DNA from: Peiella sedimenti
Lineage (GTDB): Bacteria; Pseudomonadota; Alphaproteobacteria; Caulobacterales; Caulobacteraceae
DNA: 64,000 nt
Assembly (NCBI RefSeq): GCF_030504955.1
Contig: NZ_JAUKTR010000001.1
Location: forward strand, 559,501 to 623,500
Reading direction: 5' to 3'
The notes below the pieces were generated by a model that had not been told where the DNA came from, did no database searches, and saw only the letters and a list, made by a program, of their open reading frames with translations. Both the position numbers and the translations under genes were made by a program. Each line of letters begins with the position of its first letter. Position 1 is the stretch's first letter. Below are positions 54,730 through 63,743 of this stretch, in pieces.

Positions 54730-55179
54730 ATGACCGACCGCTACACCGCCGTCATCGCCTGGACCGGCTCGGCCGAGGATCATCGCTCGGGCCGCTATAG
54801 CCGCGTGCATGAATGGCGCTTTGACGGCGGCACGGTGGTTCGGGGCTCGTCGGCACCGCCGGTGCCGGGTTCTGACCCGGCGGCGGTGGACCCGGAGGAG
54901 GCGCTGGTCGCCTCGGTCTCGGCCTGTCACATGCTCTGGTTCCTGGCCATCGCGCGCAAGCACGGCCTGGTCGTCACCGCCTATGAGGACGACGCCGACG
55001 GCCAGATGGCCAAAAACGAGGCCGGCAAGGCGTGGCTGGCCGTGGTGACCCTGCGCCCGCGGGTGACCTTTGAGGGCCCCGCCGATCCCGCCATCGTGGA
55101 GCAGGCCCACCACGAAGCCCACGCCGAATGCTACATCGCCAACTCGATCCGCGGCGAAGTCCGCATCGAGCCCCGCTGA
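54730..55179 (+). CDS. OsmC family protein within the gcv operon
   Basis: ATG 54730 gives 149 residues; the in-frame codons upstream come from the repeat. OsmC folds use two cysteines as peroxidase: SVSACHMLWFLAIAR and HAECYIANSI are both present. It reduces organic hydroperoxides. Its position between gcvH and gcvPA on the same strand, 26 bases before gcvPA, means it is probably cotranscribed with the glycine cleavage genes. No metabolic link is known. Confidence 0.88.
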   Translation: MTDRYTAVIAWTGSAEDHRSGRYSRVHEWRFDGGTVVRGSSAPPVPGSDPAAVDPEEALVASVSACHMLWFLAIARKHGLVVTAYEDDADGQMAKNEAGKAWLAVVTLRPRVTFEGPADPAIVEQAHHEAHAECYIANSIRGEVRIEPR

Positions 55180-55205
55180 CCGATTTCTCCGCCGAAAGCT
55201 GACCC

Positions 55206-56546
55206 ATGAGATACCTGCCCCTTACGCCTGACGACCGCACGGCCATGCTGGCGGCCATCGGGGCCAAGTCGGTCGACGATCTGTTCGTGGACGTGCCCGC
55301 CGCCGCCCGCCGCGACGGCTTCGTCGATCTGCCCCGCGTGGCCGGCGAGCTGGAGGTGGAGCGCGCCCTGTCCGCCTTGGCGGCCAAGAACACGCCGGCG
55401 GGGTCCGTGCCCTTCTTCTGCGGGGCGGGCGCCTACAAGCACCACGTGCCGGCGACGGTGGACCATATCATCCAGCGGTCCGAGTTCCTGACCAGCTACA
55501 CGCCCTATCAGCCGGAGATCGCGCAGGGCACGCTGCAGGTCCTGTTCGAGTTCCAGAGCCAGGTGGCGGCGCTGACCGGCATGGATGTGGCCAACGCCTC
55601 GCTCTATGACGGCTCCACGGCCATGGCCGAGGCCGTGCAGATGGCCTGCCGCGTCACGCGCCGGAACAAGGCGGTGATCTCCGGGGGTGTGCATCCCCAC
55701 TACGTCCGCTCCACCGAGACGGTGGTCCACGCCGTGGGCATCGAGACGGTCCGCCAGCAGATCGCCGTGGACGCCGAGGCCGACGTCATCCCGGCCATCG
55801 ACAAGGACACGGCCTGCGTCGTCGTGCAGACGCCGAACGTGTTCGGCACGGCCACGGACGTGGCGAAGATCGCCGAGGCCGCCCAGGCCGCCGGAGCCCT
55901 GCTGGTGGTGGTGGTGACCGAGGCCGTGTCGCTGGGCCTGTTGAAGTCGCCCGGCGAGATGGGCGCCGACATCGTCGCGGCGGAGGGTCAGTCGATCGGC
56001 AACGCCCTGAACTTCGGCGGGCCCTATGTGGGCCTCTTCGCCTGCCGCGAAAAGCTGGTGCGCCAGATGCCCGGCCGCCTGTGCGGCGAGACCGTGGACG
56101 CCGACGGCGAGCGCGGCTTCGTGCTGACCCTGTCGACCCGCGAGCAGCACATCCGCCGCGACAAGGCGACCTCAAATATCTGCACCAATTCAGGTCTGTG
56201 CTGTCTCGCGTTCAGCATCCACATGAGCCTGCTGGGCGAGGCGGGCCTGCGCCGTCTGGCCAGGCTCAATCACCAGCAGGCCTTGAAGGTCCGCGACGCG
56301 GTCGCCGCCCTGCCGGGGGTCGAGGTTCTGACGCCGCGCTTCTTCAACGAGTTCGCCGTGCGCCTGCCGGTGAACGCCGCCGAGGCCGTCGAGCGCATGG
56401 CCGAGGGCGGCGTGCTGGGCGGCGTGCCCTTCAGCCGCCTTGAGCCGGGCGCAGGGATGGATGACGTCCTGCTGATCTGCGCCACCGAAGTCACTTCCGA
56501 CGACGACATCGCCATCCTGGCCAAGGCCCTGGGAGCGGTCCTCTGA
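55206..56546 (+). CDS. gcvPA: Glycine decarboxylase P protein, subunit 1
   Basis: The 446-residue subunit has [60 protein letters not shown] and [18 protein letters not shown]. It is the N-terminal half of glycine decarboxylase; the PLP half is GcvPB. The next ATG overlaps its stop by one base. Confidence 0.97.
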   Translation: MRYLPLTPDDRTAMLAAIGAKSVDDLFVDVPAAARRDGFVDLPRVAGELEVERALSALAAKNTPAGSVPFFCGAGAYKHHVPATVDHIIQRSEFLTSYTPYQPEIAQGTLQVLFEFQSQVAALTGMDVANASLYDGSTAMAEAVQMACRVTRRNKAVISGGVHPHYVRSTETVVHAVGIETVRQQIAVDAEADVIPAIDKDTACVVVQTPNVFGTATDVAKIAEAAQAAGALLVVVVTEAVSLGLLKSPGEMGADIVAAEGQSIGNALNFGGPYVGLFACREKLVRQMPGRLCGETVDADGERGFVLTLSTREQHIRRDKATSNICTNSGLCCLAFSIHMSLLGEAGLRRLARLNHQQALKVRDAVAALPGVEVLTPRFFNEFAVRLPVNAAEAVERMAEGGVLGGVPFSRLEPGAGMDDVLLICATEVTSDDDIAILAKALGAVL

Positions 56547-58126
56547 TGAGCAGCACCATGAACACCGTCGGCCGTCCGACCGCCCCCAACCCGGTCGATC
56601 ACGACTACAAGCACCCGACGCTGACTGGCGGTCGCGGCCTGCTGCAGGACGAGAAGCTGATCTTCGAGCTGGACGGCTGGGACAAGACCGGCGTCGACCT
56701 GCCCGAGCCCTCCGCCGACGGATCAGACCTGGGCGATCTGGCGCGGGCCGCGCCCATCGGCCTGCCGGGGCTGAGCGAGCCCGAGGCCATGCGCCACTAT
56801 GTGCGCCTGAGCCAGAAGAACCACGCCATCGACCTGGCGCTCTACCCGCTGGGCTCGTGCACCATGAAGCACAACCCGCGCCTGAACGAGAAGATGGCGC
56901 GCATCCCGGGCTTTTCCGACATCCACCCGCTGCAGCCGCAATCGACGGTGCAGGGCGCGCTGGAGCTGATGGACCAGCTGGCCCACTGGCTGAAGACCCT
57001 GACCGGCATGCCCGCGGTGGCCCTGTCGCCCAAGGCGGGCGCCCACGGCGAGCTTTGCGGCCTGATGGCCATCCGCGCCGCTCACCAGGCCAAGGGCGAG
57101 CACACCCAGCGCCGCAAGGTGCTGGTGCCGACCAGCGCCCACGGCACCAACCCCGCCACCGCGGCCTTCGTCGGCTATCAGGTGGTCGAGGTGGCCCAGA
57201 CCGACGACGGCCGCGTGGACGTGGCCGACCTGGCCGCCAAGCTGGGGCCGGACGTGGCGGCCATCATGGTGACCAACCCGAACACCTGCGGCCTGTTCGA
57301 GCGGGACATTCTGGAGATCAGCCGCCTGACTCACGAGGCGGGCGCTTACTTCTACTGCGACGGCGCGAACTTCAACGCCATCGTCGGGCGCGTGCGTCCG
57401 GGCGACCTTGGCGTCGACGCCATGCACATCAACCTGCACAAGACCTTCTCCACGCCCCACGGCGGCGGCGGGCCGGGCGCCGGTCCCGTGGTGCTGTCAG
57501 AGGCGCTGGCGCCCTTCGCCCCGGCCCCCTGGGTCGTGGACGACGGCAAGGGTTTCAAGCTGGTCGAGTTCGAGGAAGGCGAGGCGGATCAGGCCTTCGG
57601 GCGACTGTGCGCCTTCCACGGCCAGATGGGCATGTACGTCCGCGCCCTCAGCTACATGATGAGCCATGGCTCGGACGGCCTGCGCCAGGTGGCCGAGGAC
57701 GCGGTGCTGAACGCCAACTACATCAAGGCGCGCCTGTCCGACGTGATGAGCGCCGCCTTCCCGGACGGGCCGTGCATGCACGAGGCCCTGTTCGACGACG
57801 AGTGGCTGAAGGGCACGGAGGTCACCACGCTCGACTTCGCCAAGGCCATGATCGACGAGGGCTTCCACCCCATGACCATGTACTTCCCGCTGGTCGTGCA
57901 CGGGGCGATGCTGATCGAGCCCACCGAGACGGAATCCAAGCAGGAGCTGGACCGCTTCATCGAGGCGCTGCGGGCGCTGGCCGGCGCCGCCAAGGCGGGG
58001 GACGTGGAGCGGTTCAAGGGCGCGCCCTTCCACGCGCCGCTGCGGCGTCTGGACGAGACCCGCGCCGCCCGCGCGCCGCGGCTGCGCTGGACGGTGCCGG
58101 AGGGATCGAACCGCGCGGCGGAGTAG
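56546..58126 (+). CDS. gcvPB: Glycine decarboxylase P protein, subunit 2
   Basis: The 526-residue subunit has YPLGSCTMKHNPRLNEKMAR, SPKAGAHGELCGLMAI, TSAHGTNPATAAFVG and the PLP lysine in NLHKTFSTPHGGGGPGAG. The PLP enzyme decarboxylates glycine and loads GcvH. It closes the operon: gcvT, gcvH, osmC-like, gcvPA and gcvPB. Confidence 0.97.
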   Translation: MSSTMNTVGRPTAPNPVDHDYKHPTLTGGRGLLQDEKLIFELDGWDKTGVDLPEPSADGSDLGDLARAAPIGLPGLSEPEAMRHYVRLSQKNHAIDLALYPLGSCTMKHNPRLNEKMARIPGFSDIHPLQPQSTVQGALELMDQLAHWLKTLTGMPAVALSPKAGAHGELCGLMAIRAAHQAKGEHTQRRKVLVPTSAHGTNPATAAFVGYQVVEVAQTDDGRVDVADLAAKLGPDVAAIMVTNPNTCGLFERDILEISRLTHEAGAYFYCDGANFNAIVGRVRPGDLGVDAMHINLHKTFSTPHGGGGPGAGPVVLSEALAPFAPAPWVVDDGKGFKLVEFEEGEADQAFGRLCAFHGQMGMYVRALSYMMSHGSDGLRQVAEDAVLNANYIKARLSDVMSAAFPDGPCMHEALFDDEWLKGTEVTTLDFAKAMIDEGFHPMTMYFPLVVHGAMLIEPTETESKQELDRFIEALRALAGAAKAGDVERFKGAPFHAPLRRLDETRAARAPRLRWTVPEGSNRAAE

Positions 58127-58185
58127 GACCTGGCGTCCGGCTCCGACGGCGCCATATGCAGCCCTTGTCGAATGAGGGCGCGACC

Positions 58186-59121
58186 ATGACCCGCTTCACC
58201 GCCGCAGACGTGCCGGATCAAACGGGTCGGCTGATCGTCATCACCGGGGCGAACTCGGGCGTCGGGTTCGAGGCGGCCCGTGTGCTGGCGGCCAAGGGCG
58301 CCGAGGTGGTGATCGCCGCGCGCAACGCGCGCAAGGCCGAGGAGGCGATCACCCGCATCCGCAAGGAAGCGCCGGGGTCCAAGCTGCGCTTTGAAGAGCT
58401 TGACCTGTCCCGCCAGGCCTCAGTCCGGGCCATGGCGGCGCGCCTGCTGGGACAGGGTCGCCCCATCGACGTGCTGATCAACAATGCCGGGGTCATGGCC
58501 CTGCCGACCCGCCAGGTGTCTGAGGACGGCTTTGAACTGCAGCTGGCGACCAACTATCTGGGCCATTTCGCCTTGACCGGGCTGTTGCTGCCGCTGCTGA
58601 AGCAGGGTCAGGCCCGAACGGTGCAGCTGTCGTCCATCGCCCATCGCCAAGGGCGCATTCATCTGGACGATCTGCAGATCGAGCAGGGCTATCGCCCCTG
58701 GAAGGCCTATGCCCAGTCCAAGCTGGCCATGCTGATGTTCGCGCTGGAGTTGGACCGCCGCAGCCGCGCGAGCGGGTGGGGGATCACCTCCGTGGCCGCG
58801 CACCCTGGCTACGCCCGCACGGCGCTGATCGAGAACGGACCGCTGATTGCGTCACCCGCCGCGCGCACTTTCCATCGTTGGATCTTCCGCCCGCTGATTG
58901 AGCCGGCGGTGAGCCATCCTGCTGCCGACGGCGCCTTGCCGATCCTGCTGGCGGCCACCTCTTCTGACGCGAAGGCCGGTCGATACTACGGCGCGACCCG
59001 CCTCAATGAACTGAAGGGTCCGGCCGGTGAGGTCGGCATGCGGCCCTGGGCGCGCGACGAAGACGTCGCCGTGCGCCTCTGGCGGGCCTCTGAGGACCTG
59101 ACCGGCGTCAAGTTTGACTGA
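58186..59121 (+). CDS. SDR oxidoreductase (retinol dehydrogenase-like)
   Basis: ATG 58186 gives 311 residues: VITGANSGVGFEAARVLAAK (cofactor site), LINNAGVMALPTRQ, Ser in QLSSIAHRQG and YAQSKLAM. This matches the NAD(P)-linked WWOX/retinol dehydrogenase-like group. The substrate is unknown. The long frame upstream is a shadow of gcvPB. Its stop touches the stop of the minus-strand gene at 59122. Confidence 0.87.
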   Translation: MTRFTAADVPDQTGRLIVITGANSGVGFEAARVLAAKGAEVVIAARNARKAEEAITRIRKEAPGSKLRFEELDLSRQASVRAMAARLLGQGRPIDVLINNAGVMALPTRQVSEDGFELQLATNYLGHFALTGLLLPLLKQGQARTVQLSSIAHRQGRIHLDDLQIEQGYRPWKAYAQSKLAMLMFALELDRRSRASGWGITSVAAHPGYARTALIENGPLIASPAARTFHRWIFRPLIEPAVSHPAADGALPILLAATSSDAKAGRYYGATRLNELKGPAGEVGMRPWARDEDVAVRLWRASEDLTGVKFD

Positions 59122-59571
59122 TCAGTTGGCCGCGGGGGTGGCTGGAGCGGCCTGGGCCTCTTGAGCCAGGCGGGAATCGCAGTCGCGGCCGGCATACAGC
59201 CCATTCAGATAGTACCAGCGCGTGCGCGCCGTCTCACGACGGGCCTCCTCCTGCTCGCGCTGACGCCGGGCGGCGGCGCCCAGGGCGTTTCCGACCAGGC
59301 CCATGCCCGGCAGCATGCGGCCTGCGCCTGACATGATGGCCCCCTGCATGGCCACACTGGTCGCTGCGCTGATCGCCTGTTCGCTGGTGAAGACGCCGCC
59401 TTCGGGCGCGCCGCCCAGCATCTGGCTGATCTCATTGGCTTCGGTCGCGACCTGCTGACAGGTCATTGCCGTGTCGCCCATGCGGATGACCTGCGCTTCC
59501 TGGGCCGTGGCCGCTTCGGCGCCGAACAGGGCGATAAGCGCCGCGCCCGCGGCGAGGGCTCTGAGTTTCAT
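59122..59571 (-). CDS. Secreted hypothetical protein
   Basis: ATG 59571 gives 149 residues with a signal peptide (MKLRALAAGAALIALFGAEA). The mature part has MTCQQVATEANEISQMLGG, a Gly-rich region (GRMLPGMGLVGNALGAAARR) and a charged helix ending in YYLNGLYAGRDC. It resembles small periplasmic proteins of unknown function. Divergent from msrA. Confidence 0.7.
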   Translation of the reverse strand: MKLRALAAGAALIALFGAEAATAQEAQVIRMGDTAMTCQQVATEANEISQMLGGAPEGGVFTSEQAISAATSVAMQGAIMSGAGRMLPGMGLVGNALGAAARRQREQEEARRETARTRWYYLNGLYAGRDCDSRLAQEAQAAPATPAAN

Positions 59572-59670
59572 GGTGGATCCCCCTCCCGAGATTGGTGCGC
59601 CAAGGTTAGGCGAGCAATGTTCGGTCTGCAACGCCGCGCCGGGGGGCGGGGCGTGTGGTAGACTTCGGCC

Positions 59671-60282
59671 ATGCGCGGAACTGTCCTGGCCACATGCCTG
59701 GCTCTGCTGACCGCCTGTTCGCCCCCCGTGGCGCAGGGCGCCGACGGCGGCCCTGACTCCGGTCGGCGCGAGGTGGCGGTCTTTGCCGGCGGCTGCTTCT
59801 GGTCCATCGAAAAGCACTTCGATGAGATGCCGGGTGTGATTTCGGCCGTGTCGGGCTTCGCCGGCGGCCGTGCCGCCAATCCCTCCTATGAGCAGGTCGT
59901 CAGAGGCGGCACGGGCCATGTGGAGGCGGTTCGGGTCACCTTCGATCCGGAGCGGGTCAGCTATCGGCGTCTGGTGGACAGTTTCTGGCGCGACATCGAC
60001 CCCACAGACGCGAGTGGACAGTTCTGTGATCGTGGAGATCAGTACCGCACCGCCGTGTTCGTGACACCCGGACAGAGGGCGGTCGCCCAGGCTTCGCGCC
60101 AAGCCGCCCAACGGCGTTTGGGGCAGCGGCGGATCGTTACGCCGATCAGGGCTTCCGCCCGATTCTGGCCGGCGGAGGCCTATCACCAGGACTTCGCGCG
60201 CCGGAATCCCGCGCGCTACAACGCGTACCGCCTCGGATGCCGACGCGACGCGCGGCTGCGGGCCGTGTGGGGCCGATCCTGA
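59671..60282 (+). CDS. msrA: Exported peptide-methionine (S)-S-oxide reductase MsrA
   Basis: The 203-residue enzyme has a lipobox LTAC (residues 13-16), so it is a lipoprotein, unlike cytosolic MsrA. The active site is AGGCFWS with nucleophilic Cys42; the next motifs are GFAGGRAANPSYEQV, GHVEAVRVTFDPE, FWRDIDPTDASGQFCDRGDQ and WPAEAYHQDF. It repairs oxidised methionine in envelope proteins. A Cys near the C-terminus (YRLGCRRD) may resolve. Confidence 0.92.
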   Translation: MRGTVLATCLALLTACSPPVAQGADGGPDSGRREVAVFAGGCFWSIEKHFDEMPGVISAVSGFAGGRAANPSYEQVVRGGTGHVEAVRVTFDPERVSYRRLVDSFWRDIDPTDASGQFCDRGDQYRTAVFVTPGQRAVAQASRQAAQRRLGQRRIVTPIRASARFWPAEAYHQDFARRNPARYNAYRLGCRRDARLRAVWGRS

Positions 60283-60348
60283 TCAAGCGCGCTTTGGGGG
60301 AAGTCGAAAGGCTTGTGAATCAGGTGTTTGCCGCGCTGCGGCGCGTCC

Positions 60349-60377
60349 TTGACGTTTGCGGGTCGGCCCTATAGGTT
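60349..60377 (+). promoter_or_regulatory. Candidate promoter of the F0 ATP synthase operon
   Basis: TTGACG (60349-60354) is followed by TATAGG at 15 bases or TAGGTT at 17 bases, about 70 bases upstream of atpI. TTGAC is the housekeeping -35 core in alphaproteobacteria. Confidence 0.45.
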
Positions 60378-60443
60378 CCGCGCCGATTTCAGACCCCCCC
60401 TCGGCGCTGGTTTTCGGGCCGGTTTCGAGGAGTTGAGGCCGAT

Positions 60444-60806
60444 ATGTCCCAAGAACCGGAATCGCGCGAAGAGGCGATCGCTCGTCTCCAGCGGAGCGCA
60501 TCCGATCTGGAGTCCCGCACGGCTCGTGACGCCTCGGCAGAGGTGGCGGGCCAGGCGGCGGCCAGCCAGGCCTGGAAGATCATCGCCGATCTGCTCGGCG
60601 GCGTCTTCGTGGGCCTCGCCATCGGCTTTGGGGTGGACTATTTCGCCGGCACCTCGCCGGTGGGGCTGATCGGCGGTGTCCTTCTGGGCTTCGCCGTCTC
60701 GATCTGGATGGCGTGGCGCACAGCGCAGCGCATCATGGCCGAGGCCAAGCAGTATGGGGAGCCGAAGGCGGTTCCCTTTGACGACGACGAAGACCAGGGA
60801 GCCTGA
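60444..60806 (+). CDS. atpI: ATP synthase subunit I (AtpI)
   Basis: A 120-residue protein with two membrane helices (about residues 45-70 and 75-95) and the AtpI/AtpR-type sequence DLLGGVFVGLAIGFGVDYFA, GGVLLGFAVSIWMAWRTAQR. It assists assembly of the c ring. It starts after GAGG and precedes atpB. Confidence 0.85.
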   Translation: MSQEPESREEAIARLQRSASDLESRTARDASAEVAGQAAASQAWKIIADLLGGVFVGLAIGFGVDYFAGTSPVGLIGGVLLGFAVSIWMAWRTAQRIMAEAKQYGEPKAVPFDDDEDQGA

Positions 60807-60813
60807 TCGACCG

Positions 60814-61599
60814 ATGGCCGATCCGCTACATCAGTTCCAGATCGTGAAGATCGTCGATCTGCCGGACCCGACCCTGCCTATCGTCGGCACGGTCGATCTG
60901 GCCTTCACCAATTCGCACCTGGCCATGACCATTGCCTTCGCCGTGGTCGTGCTGTTCCTGACGGCGGTGACCTCAGGCGCCAAGGTGGTGCCTGGCCGGC
61001 TCCAGGCCGTCGGCGAGACCCTGTTCGGCATGATCGACAACATGACGGACTCGATTATCGGTCATGACGGCCGCAAGTATTTCCCGTTCGTCTTCGCCGT
61101 CTTCATGTTCATCCTGGGCATGAACATGCTGGGCATGTTCCTGACGTTCACCGCCACCTCGCAGCTGGCGGTGACGGCGACGTTCGGCCTGATCACCTTC
61201 GGCCTGGTGGTGGTCATCGGCATCGTCAAGAACGGCGCCGGCTTCCTCAAGCTGTTCTGGCCCACGGGCGCGCCTCTGGTGATGCGGCCCATCGTCGGGC
61301 TGATCGAGTTCTTCTCCTTCCTGCTGCGGCCCCTGACCCTGACCCTGCGTCTGTTCGGCAACATGATGGGCGGCCACATCGCCCTTAAGGTCTTCGCCGG
61401 CTTCGTGGTGTCCATGGGCGCCCTGGCCGCCGGCGGCGGGCTGGGTCTTCTCGGCCTGCCGGGGGCGGCCCTGTCGCTCGGCATGGTCACGGGCCTGACC
61501 GCGCTGGAGTTCCTGGTTGCCTTCCTTCAGGCCTTCGTTTTCGCCGTTCTGACCTGCATCTATCTGAACGATGTGGTCAACCTGGGCCACGGCCACTAA
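60814..61599 (+). CDS. atpB: ATP synthase F0 subunit a
   Basis: ATG 60814 gives 261 residues with five to six helices. The essential Arg lies in LLRPLTLTLRLFGNMMGGH; the C-terminal ALEFLVAFLQAFVFAVLTCI, YLNDVV segment is also conserved. It forms the proton half-channels against the c ring. It begins seven bases after atpI. Confidence 0.95.
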   Translation: MADPLHQFQIVKIVDLPDPTLPIVGTVDLAFTNSHLAMTIAFAVVVLFLTAVTSGAKVVPGRLQAVGETLFGMIDNMTDSIIGHDGRKYFPFVFAVFMFILGMNMLGMFLTFTATSQLAVTATFGLITFGLVVVIGIVKNGAGFLKLFWPTGAPLVMRPIVGLIEFFSFLLRPLTLTLRLFGNMMGGHIALKVFAGFVVSMGALAAGGGLGLLGLPGAALSLGMVTGLTALEFLVAFLQAFVFAVLTCIYLNDVVNLGHGH

Positions 61600-61652
61600 G
61601 GCCCGTCCAGTTTCCTCCACCTGCCAACCCATCAGACTAGGACTAGAGAACC

Positions 61653-61877
61653 ATGGATCCTCAAGCGGCCAAACTCATCGGCGCCGGCATCGCGATGTGC
61701 GGCATGATCGGCGCGGGTATCGGCGTCGGCAACATCTTCGGCAACTTCCTGGCGGGCGCCCTGCGCAACCCGTCGGCTGCCGCCTCGCAGATCGGCAACC
61801 TGTTCGTGGGCGCCGCCCTGGCCGAAGCCCTGGGCATCCTGGCCTTCGTCATGGGCATCCTGATCTGGATCTCCTGA
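61653..61877 (+). CDS. atpE: ATP synthase F0 subunit c
   Basis: The 74-residue hairpin has [20 protein letters not shown], loop ALRNPSA and the proton-binding Glu58 in [11 protein letters not shown]. It forms the rotor ring. Confidence 0.97.
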   Translation: MDPQAAKLIGAGIAMCGMIGAGIGVGNIFGNFLAGALRNPSAAASQIGNLFVGAALAEALGILAFVMGILIWIS

Positions 61878-61937
61878 TCCTGTCCTCGGGCGGCCGGTTC
61901 GCCGGCCGTCCAATGCCCTTGTTAATCCGGAAGACCG

Positions 61938-62522
61938 ATGGCCCAGACTCCTGACCACGGACCCGCGGACCCTCACGCCGCGCCGACGACCGTGCATGAC
62001 ACGCACGCCACGACCGAGGCCGAACACGGCTCAGGCGGCGGCCTGCCGCAGTTCGAGTTCCAGCACTGGTTCGGCCAGATCGTCTATCTGGTCTTCCTGT
62101 TCGCGCTGCTCTACCTGCTGATCGCCAAGGTCTTCGCGCCGCGCATGCGCCGCATCTTCGACCAGCGGGCCGAGACGATCGAAACGGCCATCGCCACGGC
62201 TCGCCGCGTGCAGGCCGAGGCTGACGCCCAGGCTGACGCCGCTCGCGCCGGGGTCGCTCAGGCTCGCGCCGAGGCGCTGCGGACCGCTACCGAGGCCAAG
62301 GCTCGCGTGACCGAGGATCTGAACCGCCGCCAGGCCGCCGCCGAAGGCGAAGCCGCCGCCAAGGTGGCCGAAGCCGAAGCCGCCATCGCCAAGACGCGCG
62401 AGGCCGCCATGGCCGGCGTGTCGCAGATCGCCGCCGAGACGGCCCAGGCCGTCGTCGAAAAGCTGACCGGCAAGGCCGCCACCAAGGCCGAGCTGGACGC
62501 CGCGCTCAAGGGAGCCGCGTAA
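61938..62522 (+). CDS. atpG: ATP synthase F0 subunit b'
   Basis: The 194-residue protein has an N-terminal extension (40 residues, His/Pro-rich), one membrane helix (YLVFLFALLYLLIAKVFAPR) and a long Ala/Glu coiled coil. It is the b' stalk subunit typical of alphaproteobacteria, where b and b' form a heterodimer. Called b' because the second gene is standard b; naming varies. Confidence 0.88.
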   Translation: MAQTPDHGPADPHAAPTTVHDTHATTEAEHGSGGGLPQFEFQHWFGQIVYLVFLFALLYLLIAKVFAPRMRRIFDQRAETIETAIATARRVQAEADAQADAARAGVAQARAEALRTATEAKARVTEDLNRRQAAAEGEAAAKVAEAEAAIAKTREAAMAGVSQIAAETAQAVVEKLTGKAATKAELDAALKGAA

Positions 62523-62523
62523 G

Positions 62524-63039
62524 ATGCCCGCCTTTTTCGATCCTTACTTCTGGTCCCTCTCCAACGCCGAGCTTTGGGTCGGCGTGGGCCTGGTCATCTT
62601 CTTCGCCATCCTGTTCGCCGTGGGTACCTTCAAGAAGGTGGGCCAGGCGCTGGACGCCAAGGCCGCCGATATCCAGGCCAACCTGGACGAAGCCGCCCGT
62701 CTGCGCGCCGAGGCCGAGGCGATGCTGGCCAAGCTGACGGCGGAACGCGCCGAAGCCGAAGCCCAGGCCAAGGCGATGCTCGAAGCCGCCCAGGCTGAAG
62801 CCGCCCAGATGGAGGCTGACGCCAGGGCCAAGCTGGCCGAAAGCATCACGCGCCGTCAGGCTCTGGCCGAGCGCAAGATCGCCCAGGCCGAGGCCCAGGC
62901 CCTGGCCGAGGTGAAGGCCGCCGCCGCCGAGGCGGGCGTCCGCGCCGCTGAACAGGTCCTGGCCTCCCGCCTGGCCGAGGCGGGGACCGATCCCCTGGCG
63001 GATCGCGCCATCGCCCAGCTGACTGGCCGTCTGAACTAG
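62524..63039 (+). CDS. atpF: ATP synthase F0 subunit b
   Basis: The 171-residue protein has one N-terminal helix (WVGVGLVIFFAILFAVGTFK) and an Ala/Glu-rich coiled coil ending LADRAIAQLTGRLN. It is the second stator-stalk subunit. It is one base after b'. F1 genes are not in the window. Confidence 0.92.
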   Translation: MPAFFDPYFWSLSNAELWVGVGLVIFFAILFAVGTFKKVGQALDAKAADIQANLDEAARLRAEAEAMLAKLTAERAEAEAQAKAMLEAAQAEAAQMEADARAKLAESITRRQALAERKIAQAEAQALAEVKAAAAEAGVRAAEQVLASRLAEAGTDPLADRAIAQLTGRLN

Positions 63040-63063
63040 ACGCGCCGACGAGCTCGACAAGAC

Positions 63064-63095
63064 AAAGGCCGGAGGAGCGATCCTCCGGCCTTTTG
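63064..63095 (+). terminator. Rho-independent terminator of the F0 operon
   Basis: AAAGGCCGGAGGA, loop GCGA, TCCTCCGGCCTTTT then GCTTT. The ten-base GC stem and T-run are ideal. Confidence 0.93.
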
Positions 63096-63116
63096 CTTTC
63101 TGACTGTCGGTTTGGG

Positions 63117-63533
63117 CTAGCGGCGGCGCTTGAGGCTGTGGCGGAAGCGCTTCAGCACGCGGTCCTGGCCGCGGCGCAGGAGCAGCCGCTCCATACGCAG
63201 CATCGACTGCCACGTCACGGGGGCGAACTCGGGCTTGGGCCGCATCAGGCGGCGGACGGGGTAGACCCAGCCGGGCCGAGCGTACTGGACCCGGATGAAC
63301 TGGCGCTTGGCCCAGTAGGAGTTCTTGAGAATCAGCATCAGGCCCACCGCCGAGATCGGCAGGCCGAACGGGCCGGGCAGGGGGGCGATCAGGACCCCGC
63401 CCACCATCAGCACCGAACCGGCCGCGATGGCCGCCACCTTGACGATGCGGCCCATGGCCCCGGCCAGCAGGCCGCGGCGACGGGCCTTGGGCTCCGCGCG
63501 GCAGCCGATGTCCTGGAAGGCGACGAGCGACAT
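63117..63533 (-). CDS. Small membrane protein, PGPG-type hairpin
   Basis: ATG 63533 (MSLVAFQDIGCRAEPKARRR) gives 138 residues; an ATG at 63635 is also in frame. Two membrane segments (about residues 30-50 and 55-73) surround APLPGPFGLPISAVGLMLIL, a PGPG-like turn seen in uncharacterised membrane proteins. The C-terminus is very basic (ERLLLRRGQDRVLKRFRHSL). Function unknown. Confidence 0.65.
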   Translation of the reverse strand: MSLVAFQDIGCRAEPKARRRGLLAGAMGRIVKVAAIAAGSVLMVGGVLIAPLPGPFGLPISAVGLMLILKNSYWAKRQFIRVQYARPGWVYPVRRLMRPKPEFAPVTWQSMLRMERLLLRRGQDRVLKRFRHSLKRRR

Positions 63534-63743
63534 GATGGGTCCAGTTACTGGGTGACGCTCGAAGAACGCACGAGCGGGGCGAAAGACGACATCCGGCTGA
63601 AAAGAATCACAGGGACTCACGTCAGTGGCGGACACCTCCTGATCGCAGCCTACATGGGGCCGATTTACGGCGGATGAATGGGCGACCGGCGCCCAAATTC
63701 ACACTTCGAGGTAATGTGGCCGCGCCGTCACACCTGACCTAGC

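Noticed and set aside
56857..58186. Continuous frame that would fuse 440 residues to the SDR at 58186
   Set aside because: The N-terminal part is the wrong frame of gcvPB (Arg/Gly-rich); the SDR has its own ATG and ribosome site.
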